Shown one piece after another: positions 1-11,558 of a stretch of DNA of 64,000 nt. Positions within the stretch are counted from its first letter, which is position 1. Each line of letters opens with the position of its first letter. The position numbers were made by a program, and so were the translations under genes. A model generated the notes under the pieces. That model was not told the DNA's origin and did no database searches. It worked only from the letters and a program-made list of their open reading frames with translations. This stretch comes from Rallus limicola (Eukaryota > Chordata > Aves > Gruiformes > Rallidae): contig JAKCOZ010000020.1 of NCBI GenBank assembly GCA_022605955.1, positions 2,407,001-2,471,000 of the forward strand, written 5' to 3'.

Positions 1-1637
1 TCAAACAAGATAGATGAGTACAGCTCCAAATCCTCTGTGAGGATTACATCATTGCAAATGATGAGGCTTTGGGGAGACTGTGTCTGCCCTTATCCCCTAA
101 AATCTATCTCAGGAGGATTTTTGTAATCTCTCTGAAATCCTGGATTTCCAGAACCCTTCATAGGACTCAGTAAAACCTCTCCTTGTCAAAAGCTGTGCAG
201 ACAGGCAGTCACATTGCTCCACTGCAATATGGCTTGATGCTGTTAATAGTTCCTCTGCAGTTCCTTACATCATCATGCATTTTTTAGAAGTCTTTTTAAA
301 GAAAGAGTCATCACATGAAATAAATATGTAGAAAATCTACTGTGAAGAGTCTGGAGTCTAGCTTCCAGGTTATGGAGGTAGCACTAGATATTCTGTTTGT
401 TTAAAAATAAAGTAAGAAAGAAGGTTGTAGGCAGAGGTAAAATCTTGTACTAGATCAGGTGATGAAGTGGGTAAAAAAGAGTCTTAAGTCTGGACAAAGG
501 ATGCTAAGAAGAACTTGTGTAACTAGAAGCTTTTCTAATTTGTCCAACCAAGTCAACTGGCCTAATATAGCTACTTGCAAGCTCTGCCCTTTGTTTAAAG
601 GAGAACTGAATAGCTTATATTCAGCTGAATTTCTACAGTTCCTTTGGGATGGTAAAGGCTTTATGTAAAAATCTAATTATTATGTTAATCACTATTCAAA
701 TGGCAAGAAGCAAACTAGAGAGCTCCAATTGCAAGGTAACAATAGGAAGGGATCAATCGTTAGACTGGGTTCTGAAATACATGAATTTTCATGGTTTGTT
801 TGAAAGCAAACCATCCCTTGGGGGGGAGGGAATAGCCTTGAAAATCAATGAAGTTGTTGCAGTTGTAATTTAATGTTTGGATAAAACTGAAAATTAGCTA
901 GTTAAAATTCTTGTCAATAAGGAATAAGAAATGTGAATGATTGTATGTGCAGTTTTTGGCATGATTATTAGTGTATGTAAACATATACCCAGACACCTAT
1001 ATACACAGCTTTCTTCTGCTCTAGTCACAGAGAAATAGGAAATATTAGAAATGGAAAAGAGATCAGAAATCAAGAGATGATTACAAATGGTTCTTTTCTT
1101 GATAGTGCCATTGTGTTAGGGTAGGAACTGAAGAGAAGGAGCCTTCAGAGACTGCAACGTCATGACACTGCAGCAGAGAGGCAGTAACAAGGCTAAAAAT
1201 AACAACGTATGGGCGAAGTCAAAGAAGGTGAAGCTGTGTCTCTGAGACACTGAGCAGCTCCTGGGTGTTTGGTACCTGGCAGGGCTGAACTCCTGAACAC
1301 TGACACCTGGGTTCCGTTCCTCCACCTCACTTTGATTTTCATCTTCCACAAGCCTTGAAGATGAAACAGAGAAACAAGCTGAGCTGAACAAGAAAGTTTG
1401 AAATGTGTGGAGTTGGGAAGCAAATTGAAAGGGAAAGGGTCAGTGTGGTCCTCAGTTCCTGAAAGGATTTACCTGCAAACGTGAGGCTTGGAGAGAATAG
1501 CCAAAGCTTAGAGCAGGAGAATACAACTTGGGGGAGTCTCAAGTCTCCAAATATTTCTTCTAACTTTAGAATAGTGACCAGATATCATGGGGATCAGCCC
1601 TCTGTTTCTAACACTGATGTGGAGAAAACTCTTTTCC

Positions 1638-1657
1638 CATTCTTCCATGGAAGAATG
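1638..1657. repeat. perfect 20-bp palindrome
   Basis: CATTCTTCCATGGAAGAATG equals its own reverse complement over 20 bases with no spacer. It contains TTCC and GGAA half sites, the core used by ETS and STAT proteins, but no function can be assigned. One palindrome of this size in 64 kb is uncommon but not impossible by chance. Confidence 0.9.
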
Positions 1658-2770
1658 AACACTTTCTGAACTGGTGTGATGCTCAGGCTATGGTGTGGCA
1701 GGTTGCATGGTGTAATTCAGTCTGAGCAGTTAGGAAGCTGGTCAGATTTGGTGTCTAAGTCAGTCCTGTCTTCTAGTTCCCACAGCAAGTGACTGGGATG
1801 AATGGCACTTATTTTCCTGTGGCATTTATTTATATGAACAATAATTCCAGTGCCTGTTGCTTACCATAGTGCAGCAGCTGCTGTTTGGGCACACAGCCAG
1901 CCCTCGTGGTGTGAGGAGGTAGCAGGTGTCACTCTTCCACTGTGGCAGCTTCTCTGATGGAGAACATGGCCAGTGATGTTTCTTGGGGCAGGACAGGAAA
2001 GGAGTCTGTTAGAAATACCATCTACAAGTCACCTGACACTGAATGTGATTGTGGATGTTGCCCAAGAATACTTCTTGGTCCCCATTTGGAAGAAGAGGCA
2101 GGTTCTGTGTGTCAGGTGGGGCTGATTCCTCCCCCTGCTCCCTCAAATCCTTCTGCAAATATTTCCTCCTTGAGGTCAGAATTCAGCCACTGCCCCAGTA
2201 ATATCTTACAGGATGTTTGTTTCTGGGGCTGCTCTTTTTCTGTCTGATAGAATCTTGATTTGTGTCAGTGCATACACTGAAAATCCCATGCATGTTATAC
2301 AGAAGGGATGCTGTTCCCTCTCTTCTGGTTCAGTTCCACACAGTTATTTCATTCTGTGCAATTTCAATTAATGGTTGCAGGCAGGTAGTGACATAAATTG
2401 ATGGGAAAACCTGCAAGTGTTCTAGAAAGCAGAGGAATACTCAGAGGCAGTGGCAGGTGCTGCATTTGCACCATGTTACACACCCTTGTTCAAATACTGT
2501 CAGGAGACTTTGAGCCAAACTGAAGCTGACAAATTCAAAAGTCAATGAAGAAAGTGCTCATAATACACAGCACAGAAATAACTCCTGCATCTTGGAAGAA
2601 GTGCTGAGTTAAGTGACATAAGGACCTACTATTACATAGAGGAGCTAGCAAAGAAATCTCTGTAGAGGTTCCCCCTTCACTTTGACTCAAAGAAGTAGTA
2701 AAGCCCAGGCTTCTAACTCATGAAAGCCTTGATTTAGTAGGCTGCTTGAGCATGAACTGGTATTTTAGGC

Positions 2771-2806
2771 TCAGAGTAATTCCATTGACTCCACTGTCAT
2801 TCCATG
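2771..2806. repeat. possible relic of ancient amniote dispersed repeat
   Basis: The segment contains AGAGTAATTCCATTGACTCC, which resembles the 'GAGTAACTCCATTGACTTCAATGG' type of core found in old dispersed repeats of turtles, crocodilians and birds (recalled pattern, not searched). It is short and diverged, so the call is weak. Confidence 0.3.
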
Positions 2807-3237
2807 CTCACTTAAAGCAGAGCACATGTGAAGGGGGTCATTGGAAAACTGTTAATTATATGGCATAAAGACTTTTTTTCCATGAAGGCTCTTCTGGAAT
2901 TTGTTCTGGTTTGTTGCTTTCTCTTCTTGTGCCCATTCAGAAGGGAGACCTGACTGTGCTTGTGGAGCCTCTTTTGTTGGCTTTCCTAGATAATAGAGAA
3001 CATAACTGAGGAAAAACTGGAGAGTGCAGTCAGTGCTTTTCACTGAACTCCTGACAGGCTCCTGACAAGCCAAGGCTTAGCATCAGTCCTGGTGCAGGTA
3101 ATGAGAGTTCCAGTAAAAACCTAAATCAAATTAAGGCTAAAATTATTTATCAAATTCAGGTTTTGAAGTGAGAATGGGGCTTGTGGAGAGGATGTACTTG
3201 ATTTAAAATGCAAATTGGATCAATCCCAGGTGCATGT

Positions 3238-3670
3238 TCATTTGTCCTTACACCGCTGCATGGTGCTGCTGGGCTGGCTTGCTGGGCTGAATTCCAGGAG
3301 GAAACCTGTGGTCAGCAGCATACCTTTGTGCTGGGGGAGTTCCTCTTTGTTATGGCCCCCTGACCCATTCCAGCTCTTCTGAAGAGAACTTCCATCCCAA
3401 CCCAAGCTGCAGACAACCCCTCACTGGGGTGGGTCAAGGTGATTTGGATCTACAAAGGCCTCAACACCTGCAGCTCTTCACCAGTGCAGGTGCCTGTTTC
3501 CTGTGCACGATGCATCTTGGCATGAAGAAGGCAAATTTCCTTGTCTTGGAGCAGAGGTACTTGTTGCTCCCAGGTCTTCACCTGTTGGCATGGGTATAAT
3601 GAGAACCACTGTGGCTTCTCCTGCCCCTCACCCTGAGAAGGGGACATCAGCCACAAAATAAAGGGTTTTT
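3238..3670. other. GC-richer unexplained block
   Basis: About 430 bases clearly richer in G and C than the flanks, ending with AATAAA just before a T-run (about 3656-3672). Frames on both strands are open for about 68 codons but lack recognisable domains. It could be a decayed LTR or other transposon fragment ending in a polyadenylation-like signal. No terminal repeats or tails were identified, so it is left unclassified. Confidence 0.35.
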
Positions 3671-4140
3671 TAGAGCAGGTGGGGAAATTCTGTGCTGGAG
3701 TTCAGTGCTTAGCATGGGAGACAGGCTTGCTGTGGACAATTAAGTGTAACAACTGGATATTCACAGCCAGCACAGGTTTAGAGTATGGTTTATGCTGGTA
3801 ATTCCTGTGGGTGAATTTCTTGAGGTTAGTGTGGTCTCTTGTGTGCTTGGGGCCACATCTTCATCCTATCTACATGAGTGTGGGAACAGGGTACTGACCA
3901 GCCTTGGTGCAGAAAAATAACCCATAGTACCCACAGCACAAACCTCTTCCCCCTCTCCAAAGAAGTAAAGTACCATAAGTGATCAGTGTCTGCCACACAT
4001 CAAAAAAGATCACTGAGGGGGAATGGACTATCTGATTACCTTTCTCTCATGCAAGTCATTACAAAACCAGTCACATGTTGTAACAGGCTGGCAGCACATC
4101 TTATCAATTTCATTATGTGCCAGTGATAAATTCAATGCAC

Positions 4141-5050
4141 TCTGTACAAGGAATCCCATTATCGTGGTTTTTAGATGTAATGTATAAATATATGGATTCT
4201 ATTAAACCCCAAAGAAACAGTAGCACTGATGGAGCTCCATTAAAAAGGACTTACCTTAACAAGTAACATGGGGTGATCCCTAGTAAATTCTTCCAACTTA
4301 ATTTTCCTTTGCAGTGCTCATTTTTTATAACATGAGTTTTATTCTATTAAGCTGTCAGATGAAAAGGGAGCTAACAGCCTGGCCACATTTTCATCTAACA
4401 AAGGATATATTTAGCTAGCTCAATTACTAGGGAAGCTTTAGATAGAAATACAAAAAGAAGGACGACAGAGCAATTAATTTTTACAATAAAACGATTAATT
4501 CTTGCACCCTCCCTTCCTTACAATATTCTGATGCTTAACACCACATTAATGAGGCACTTTTAATATAATTATGGTTGCTTTTGTTCCAGCTCTTCCTGAT
4601 TTTTTTTTTTAGATGTGGCCATAGAATTAACTGTCCTTGGCCAGAGTTAAATGTTCCCCTAATTGGGTTGAAACTGTCAGCTTTTTACAATTTCCTGCAA
4701 CATCTTTTGCTGTTTTCCACCATTTGGGTTTAGAGAGAAGAAAGAAAACAACATTTCATGATGCTCCTCTCTTCAGATAATTTAACCAACCTAAAATCTT
4801 TAGCGTCATAGCTGGGGCTTGCACAGGCTACAGCTCAACATATGGCCACCTAACTGTTGTTCTTTGCAATCTTTAGGTGCAATATAATTTGTTTTCTTTC
4901 AGAGAGGACTAAAGAATACAGGATCTAACTGCTAATGCAAGTAATTCATTAGCAACAGGCTATGTTGATCCTGAAACCAAATATAGTAATTACCCAAAAG
5001 GTCTTTAAACTGCCTCTTAGCCAATTATTTGTGGGAGTGGGTTATTTACA
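4141..5050. promoter_or_regulatory. candidate conserved non-coding element cluster
   Basis: High-complexity AT-rich DNA without repeat signatures. It is rich in homeodomain-type cores (ATTAAT, TTAATTTT, CGATTAATTC) and keeps isolated CpGs at about 4161, 4463, 4490 and 4803. This texture is typical of vertebrate developmental enhancers, but conservation was not measured, so the call is an inference from composition. Confidence 0.3.
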
Positions 5051-5735
5051 CAGCTGGTAACACGCTGTGGAGCATTTAATCTTTTAGTTGCTGGTCCACT
5101 CCTCAGAGTAGTGCTCGCTCTTATTTGTTTCTGTAAGTGGGCTGGTGCTGCACACAGCCAGCTAGTTTGTGGCCTCAGAAGGATGGAGGAATAAATGGAC
5201 CATAGCAGCTGAATTCCCTTTTAATTTTTAGCATTCCGCCTTCTTCTCAGAGCAGGGAGCACAGTGCTTTGTAATTCAGCTCACCACCTTTTCTGTGGTG
5301 TTTTCTTCATCTTTATGCATGTTGCTAGCTGTTAGCTGGTCTTTGATATGGTTATGAAATGGCAGTGTGGATTACATCTCTCCCTGGATGTATGAAATGT
5401 GTACCATTATCCCCTCACGCACATTGAGAGGTTTTTGTTTTGGACATAAGGTGATCTTTCAAATGTAAGTGAGGAAATTCCTCTTCATGGTCCAATTCAC
5501 CCATGAACTTTATGAACTGGGCATCATTGCCACACTTGGAGCCCCTGCAGCTCCAGGTACTTCTGTATGGGTGGGTGGTTTTCCTTTAAGCATGCAAGAG
5601 AAACTCTCCTGCTTTGGCTTCATATTGCAGATGCAAACCCAGCTGCGTTTCCCCTGTCCACCTTAATTTATATGTGAAGGAACAACATGAATGTGTTGCA
5701 GGGCAGGACGTGTGTTCTCTGCTGCCCCATCCCTG

Positions 5736-5775
5736 ATCACAGAATTGTAGAGGGTTGGAAGGGACCTCCAACTAC
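5736..5775 (-). mobile_element. CR1 LINE 3'-end fragment
   Basis: Reverse-orientation CR1 terminus: GATCACAGAATTGTAG followed by GGTTGGAAGGGACCTCC. Only about 40 bases of the 3' end remain, the usual result of 5'-truncated target-primed insertion. Sequence beyond the fragment is not recognisably CR1. Confidence 0.85.
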
Positions 5776-6102
5776 TCTTCAAAGGTGTGAGAAGAATTCC
5801 TTCAGCTCTCCTGGAAAAGTCCAGGGTATTTCCCTCCTCAGGAGCAATGTTTTAAAGCTGCTTTAGTTCTGGTGAATGTTCACGTGGTGACTGGTAAAAC
5901 TGAGTTGTGCAGCCTGGGGACAGGATAGAGATAATTTGGTAAAACATGGAGCAATGAATGGTGGGAAAGCACTGATAGGGAGTTAGAGGCTGTGTCCTGG
6001 ATAAAACCCCCATTAAAATAACAAAAAAATCATATTTGGCTTGTGTTGGTGGAATGAATGACTTGTTTGGATAATCCATTTGGAATCTGAAGGGATTCCT
6101 TT

Positions 6103-6285
6103 GAATCATAGAATCCCAGACTGGTCTGGATTGGAAGGGACCCCCAAGGATCACAGAGCTCCAACCCCCTGCCACAGGCAGGGACACCAACCTCCAGGCC
6201 TGGAGCTACACAAGGTTGCCCAGGGCCCCAGCCAACCTGGCCTTCAACACCCCCAGGGATGGGGCACCCACCCCCTCTCTGAGCA
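6103..6285 (-). mobile_element. CR1 LINE fragment, 3' region
   Basis: Reverse-orientation CR1. It starts with AATCATAGAATCCCAGA and GGATTGGAAGGGACC, continues through CCAACCCCCTGCCACAGGCA and GGTTGCCCAGGGCCCCAG, and ends in CACCCACCCCCTCTCTGAGCA. About 180 bases of the non-coding 3' region are retained with little decay, so this is one of the younger copies in the window. Confidence 0.93.
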
Positions 6286-6879
6286 AATTGAAAAGACTGA
6301 GAGCTATCACAATTCCCTAGGCAGAAATACGAGCTGGATTGAGGCTGTGTGGATGGAAAGATGAAGGCTCCATCTGAGCTGCCTAGGCAGAATGCAAAAG
6401 CAAAGGTTTAAAGTTATACTGAGGCAGGAGGAAGCAATAGCTCTTGGGGAGGTGTGGAGGGTTTTCCTGGGAGCAAAGGGTTTCTAGGTTTCACAGCCCA
6501 GCATTGAAGTGCTCCACTTGCGTATGGCATCGCTCCCCTGAGTGCTCCACAGCTGTTTGTTGTGACAGAGGCACTGGGGAGGTGATTTTGTGCTGGACAA
6601 GATGGGTTTTCCCTACCAAGCCCAGCAAGAGAGGATAACAGACTTCCCTTGCTTTCCCATCAACCCTTGGAGACTGCCTAAGTCTTGAGAACAAGCCCAA
6701 GGATCCCTTCTTTTCCCCCCATGCCCAAGGCGATGTGCTTTGGTTCCTCTGGGATAGAGATTAATATTTAATGACAAATCACTTCGAAACTGAAGAAAAA
6801 ATGAATGGTCATCTCTGGCCTGCTATGTTCAGGGTGCAGCAGAGTGTAATCCTTTATAGGAGGAAATCTTTGCCAGATA

Positions 6880-7180
6880 TTTAAACCTGACATTGTCCAA
6901 TGAATCATTCAATGATGAAATATTCTGGAACCATTATAATTTTTAAAAATTAATCATGCATTAGACTTTTTGCACCACTTAATGTAGCAGAGAGGAGTAC
7001 TGTTTAAATATTACAGGCTTCATTAGCTGAAACTAAATTATTGTTTGAAATCAAGTGCATCAATCTCATCCTGAGAGATGCCTGACTCGTTATTTATTTC
7101 TGCTACTGGAATAATTATAAAGGAAATTGTACTGTCACTGTTAATTTTGGTCTTATCAGGAGAACTTGTAATGCTCACAG
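6880..7180. promoter_or_regulatory. candidate conserved non-coding element
   Basis: About 300 bases of repeat-free AT-rich sequence lying between CR1 insertions. Homeodomain-like sites are dense (AAATTAATCATGC, TTCATTAGC, AATAATTATAAAGG, GTTAATTTTGG) and no open frame is apparent. Conservation is inferred from texture only. Confidence 0.3.
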
Positions 7181-8076
7181 GTCACCATCTTGAGGTATGG
7201 GGGGGTGCTAGGAGCTGTGTTAACACAGAGGAAGAGATTTGCTAACTAGTCCCACTTTATTTTGATTTTCTTGGGCAGCTTTTATAAATATCTAACAATG
7301 CCCAAGAAACTCAGCTCTGCACAGTACCTAAAAGATAGTCTGGTCCAGAAACAGGAGTAAGCCTCCTTACTCTCCTGCTTTAATCCAGCATAGCATAATA
7401 TTTTGACTGATAAAGTGAGGATCAGGTTGATATAATAGGCCTGTTAAACTCTTACTCTGGGAATGTAAGCTTTCCAGCAAGAATGAGTTTAGACCAGTAT
7501 TCATTTTGCTTTTGCAGATTCTGCCTTGATGCCACTTTTCAGTAAGTGAAGTGTAATGTGACAGAATCATTTGCTGCTGTGCAGAGTTGAAAATGTTATA
7601 AAATATATAACAAAATGCTAATTTCCTCTCAGAGAAAATCAATGATCTGGTTCTGTTTGCAGTGAGGTTCTATGAGCACAGTTTGTGACAGTTGCCTCTT
7701 CAAATGTACATATTGTCATAAGATCAATAACTCATTGATCAAAGTGATAAGAGAACTACTATCAGATTTCATGAAGTCATTAATTAGCAAACTACCAGTA
7801 GTGCTTACTGAACCACTGGGGTATTATTGCTTAATTATATGCCTAACTAAGCATACCCTCTGCTCTAATTAGTGGAAAATGAGTTAAAAATATACAGGAT
7901 ATGGCCTACTTCTGTACTCAGTCACAGCTTAACTCATTTTCTTTAATTTCCAGTTATTATATCCACATTATAAAATATTCAACACATGTATTTCATAGAT
8001 CTGCTGCCATTAATGTCAAATGTGTTGAGGCAGCTTAACTGATCTAGAAGTAAGTTTAGAAATTAATATATTGTTT

Positions 8077-8206
8077 ACAGAATCACAGAATTGTAGGGGT
8101 TAGGAGGGACCTCAAGAGATCAGAGTCCAACCCCCTGCCAAAGCAGGGTCCTTAGGACAGGGAGATGTCCAGATGGGGCTGGAATATCTCCAGAGAAGGA
8201 GACTCT
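8077..8206 (-). mobile_element. CR1 LINE 3'-end fragment
   Basis: Reverse-orientation CR1: ACAGAATCACAGAATTGTAG, then GGAGGGACCTCAAGAGATC, CCAACCCCCTGCCAAAGCAG and TCTCCAGAGAAGGAGACTC. About 130 bases. The internal part matches the reverse complement of the two longer forward copies at 11171 and 35164, so it probably belongs to the same subfamily. Confidence 0.93.
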
Positions 8207-10165
8207 GAAGACAACCAGTTGAAAAATTATTTTAATCATAAATAAGACATATTAATTTCAAGTCCCTCTGAAATATGATTGAATGCCAGTGGGAAATCTA
8301 GTCAGGAAGACCAGAGGAACACTGCAGAACCCCTTTGTAGTATGAGTGTGCTCCTTTAACTCTTCCTATAGTAGGCAATTCCCATTGAGGACCCAAAAGC
8401 CTTCTTGTGGTGGTTGAGTTTGGTTTTCAGTGGTGCCTGTGAGTTGAAAAACATGCTGAATAGGCTTGTTTTCATGAACAGGTTTGGTTGTAATTAGCTG
8501 TAAGTAAGTTTAAGCAGTATCTAACACTGTCAGCCTCAGGCCATGCCTCAGGAGACTGAAAGCTGAGTTCTTCCTTGTGTTGATTATGGTTTAGTGTCTG
8601 TTGTTGTTTTGTTCAGCTTGTTTTGTATCTGTTCACAAACAGCAGGATTTCCAAGTGATCACAGTTCTGAAATTCAAGCTCTCTTCCTGGTTCTACCTGC
8701 ATTCACCAAGCTGTAAAGTAAGAGCATCCCTCCCAGAGGACACTCAGGGGGTTCTAGTTAACTTTGGCTACTGGCTAGAAATTATCTAGTAAGTGCAAGG
8801 TGTTCTCAATGAATAAGAGAAAACATGGAAAAAGGAGTTAATCTGAGGTTGTTAGAGCCAAGGATACTACCTCAGAGCTCAAACTGCCTGAGCTGCAGAT
8901 CACTGAAGGCTGAGATAGGTATCCTGAGGTATGTGCCCAGTTCTCCTAGGCTCCCTGAGGCATTCACTGCTGGAGACAGCATCCTGGGCTAAGTGGGCCT
9001 TTGATCTGACCAGGTCCAGATATCACAGTGTAATTAATGCTTGTCAGAGCCTGCAGCAATCTCTAATCCACTGCACTTCAGTGGGCAAACGGGTGGTCTC
9101 TTGCTCTATTCTCAAATAATGTAAATGAGTATCTCCACTGAAATAGTGCTTAAGCACTGAAGTGGAAGGACTTTCCTTTGCCAGCACCAGCTGATAATTT
9201 GGTCCAGGAATATGAGAGTGAACCAGGAGAATGCTCTCTTCCATAGAAGACTCTTGTATGGGTGTGTGAAGGATGTCAGCTATAAAATGAGCTTGCATCA
9301 TATCAATATAAACCTATTTTGAATGAATAATCTTTGCTGGAATAAGAATTTTAGGTATTCATGTGCTTCAGCTGTTTTAATTTTAAATATTTTGAGAATT
9401 TTAGTTTTGTCTGTTGTGAAAATGTAGCAACTCCTTTTCAGTGTGAAGTCTGCTCCCCCTTTAAAAAGCTATATCCTAGAGCAGATTTGATATAAAGTTT
9501 AATTTCTGCACAGACAAAAAAAATCCCTTTTCAAACTGCACATTCCAAACTGAAGGGTGCAGATTTCTATTTACTCCCTGACAATTAAGGCATAACAAAC
9601 TTGGCAGCATGGAATTAAGCATGACAATAAGAAGCCAAATAAAATCTGTAAGTATTGGGGGAGAGGGAGGCATGCTAGAAATTGTTCAGCAGGAATTGAT
9701 GTAGTCAGCTTGAGTGAGGAATATAAACCCAATGATGTGTGGATACCCCTGCCTGAACAGCACAGTTCCTGTGGAAGGGGAGAAGGTTTTTCCTGAGTCA
9801 GTTATCCCTCCAGTGATCAATAAAATCACTTCTTCTGAGGTGATCCCACTGGGCATCTCCCAGTGCTTATTGTGGGGACAGGCCACTGAGATGGTTCACT
9901 TGTGAATGCTTTATTAGCCTCTCATTCTCCCCCTCCAAGAATGTTCAGGGCTTTCTTCCCACTTATTCCTCATAGGGCACTGCAGCAGACACATAACCTG
10001 GTGCTGGACCACACTGGGATGTTGTGAAGCTGCCTCACCATAAAGATTTCCAGGCAGAGACTACATATGGAGAAGCAGAACAATGAACTAAACCTAAAAT
10101 CAAAGGGCAAATGATCCCTGGCAGAGTCTGGGCCATGTCCTGAGTGAGCCACTCTGCTTAACCAT
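8207..10165. other. non-coding stretch, nothing recognised
   Basis: Unique AT-rich sequence with only short chance-like frames. No repeat tail, RNA gene or convincing splice-bounded exon is visible. Confidence 0.55.
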
Positions 10166-10238
10166 GCTTTGAGCAGGGGATTTGCCATCGGTGATCTCCA
10201 GAGGTCCCTTCTGACTGCCACTGCCCTGTGATTCTGTA
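10166..10238 (+). mobile_element. old CR1 LINE 3'-end fragment
   Basis: Forward CR1 tail: TTTGAGCAGGGGATTTGCC, then GATCTCCAGAGGTCCCTTCT and TGTGATTCTGTAA. It is more diverged than the neighbouring copies (GACTGCC in place of the usual CCAACCC). It also supplies the C-terminal part of the 172-codon reverse-strand frame at 10100-10618. Confidence 0.75.
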
Positions 10239-11170
10239 AAACGAGGTCTGTTAGTGTGTGTGTCAAAGTGAGTTTCCTTGGTAGGGCAGAACATCTCCCG
10301 ACAGGAGTACAGAAAGAATTTAGGCTCCTCTAGAGAAGTCAGTTGCTCATAACAAACATCTTGATATATATGGCAAATGCCTGTGGGGAGATAGGCAACT
10401 CTGTTACTGTCTGCTGGCAATAACACATTTCTGCAGGTAGTTTTATTGCCATCAGTCATATTCCCCTCAAGTGCGCTCAAGGGGCAAACAAGCCTTGAAT
10501 AGCCAGGAGATGAATAATGTACTGGTGCAGAAGCAAACTTCTTCAATAGCATCAGCTTCTGACACTTAAAAGTGATGCCATGAACATACATCTGTGCTGC
10601 CACCCTCACAGAAAGCATTCTAGGGAAGTGGAAAAATCCCTCTCTGCATTAATCCCTCTTTCCCATTAGCTGGATTTCAAGTTTTGCAGCAGCCCTGAGT
10701 TCTGATCTGAAACACCAGGGAAAGCTACACACCACAGGAATTTCCTAAATGATCAGTGCCTGACATGATGTTTTTCCCATCTTCTAGCTCAAAAGCCTCT
10801 CTGGAATGTCTGGTGTATGACCAGTCCTTCTGTGAAAGCTCCAAATGCTTCCCAGCGTGTACATTCCATGACATGCTGTCTCTAGTTCTCAGTGCTATGA
10901 ACACTGCTCCCCCTGCCTGTCCTAAACCCCCACACAGTTAAGCTCAGAAGTTTTTCACCCAAATTCCCTTATCTCCTTGTGATCGTTTAACTTGGTAAAC
11001 TTCCTTAAATCAGGTCACTTAATTGTCACAAATAGAACCCCAGAATGACTTGGAATCTGGAAATCTTTTAAGGTTTGGTCCCAAGCTGTCTAACCTCATG
11101 CATCAAAGAAGGAGTCACCTTTTAAGTCTGAACCACAGGCAAACCTAATGTATATAGCCATGACTGCTGA

Positions 11171-11558
11171 AGAAGGTACTGGAGCATCTCCCCTACAAGG
11201 ATAGGCTGGATGAACTGGGGCTGTTCAGCCTTGGGGAAAAGAAGGTTAAGAGGGGATCTGGTCACTGTTTATAAATATCTCAAGGGTGGGACACAGGGGG
11301 ACATGAGCAGCCTCTTCTCAGTGTCTCTGGGGACAGGACAAGGGATGATGGGCTCAAGCTGGAGCACAGGGAGTTCCACCCCAATCTGGGGAAGAACTTC
11401 TTCCCAGTGAAGGTGAGGGAGTCCTGGGACAGGTTGCCCAGGGGAGTCTCCTTCTCTGGAGAGATTCAGGACCAGTCTGGACACCGCCCTGTGTGCCCTG
11501 TCCTAGGGACCCTGCTTTGGCAGGGGGTTGGACCCCATGGGTCTGTGAAGGTCATTGT
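11171..11558 (+). mobile_element. CR1 LINE fragment lacking its terminal tail
   Basis: About 390 bases of forward CR1 3' region. Landmarks are CTGGAGCATCTCCCCTA, GGGGCTGTTCAGCCTTGGGG, TATAAATATCTCAAGGG, GGGGAAGAACTTCTTCCCAG and GGACCCTGCTTTGGCAGGGG. One frame still reads the familiar CR1 string GDLVTVYKYLKGG. Unlike the copy at 35164, the match stops near GTCTGTGAAGGTC without the usual CCCTTCCAACCC...GATTCTGTGAT ending. The extreme 3' end was therefore lost or scrambled after insertion. Confidence 0.92.

Larger units (their letters stand above)
1..5735. other. non-coding stretch, no gene recognised
   Basis: Open frames here are short (about 100 codons at most), overlap on both strands and have chance-like composition. 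No CR1 tail is visible. A GC-richer segment (3238-3670), a short ancient-repeat relic (2771-2806) and a conserved-element-like block (4141-5050) are listed separately. The remainder looks like ordinary unique avian intergenic or intronic DNA. Confidence 0.6.

Noticed and set aside
10100..10618. Longest open frame in the window, 172 codons, reverse strand
   Set aside because: Its last third is antisense CR1 (10166-10238), there is no recognisable domain, and no splice or promoter context supports it.
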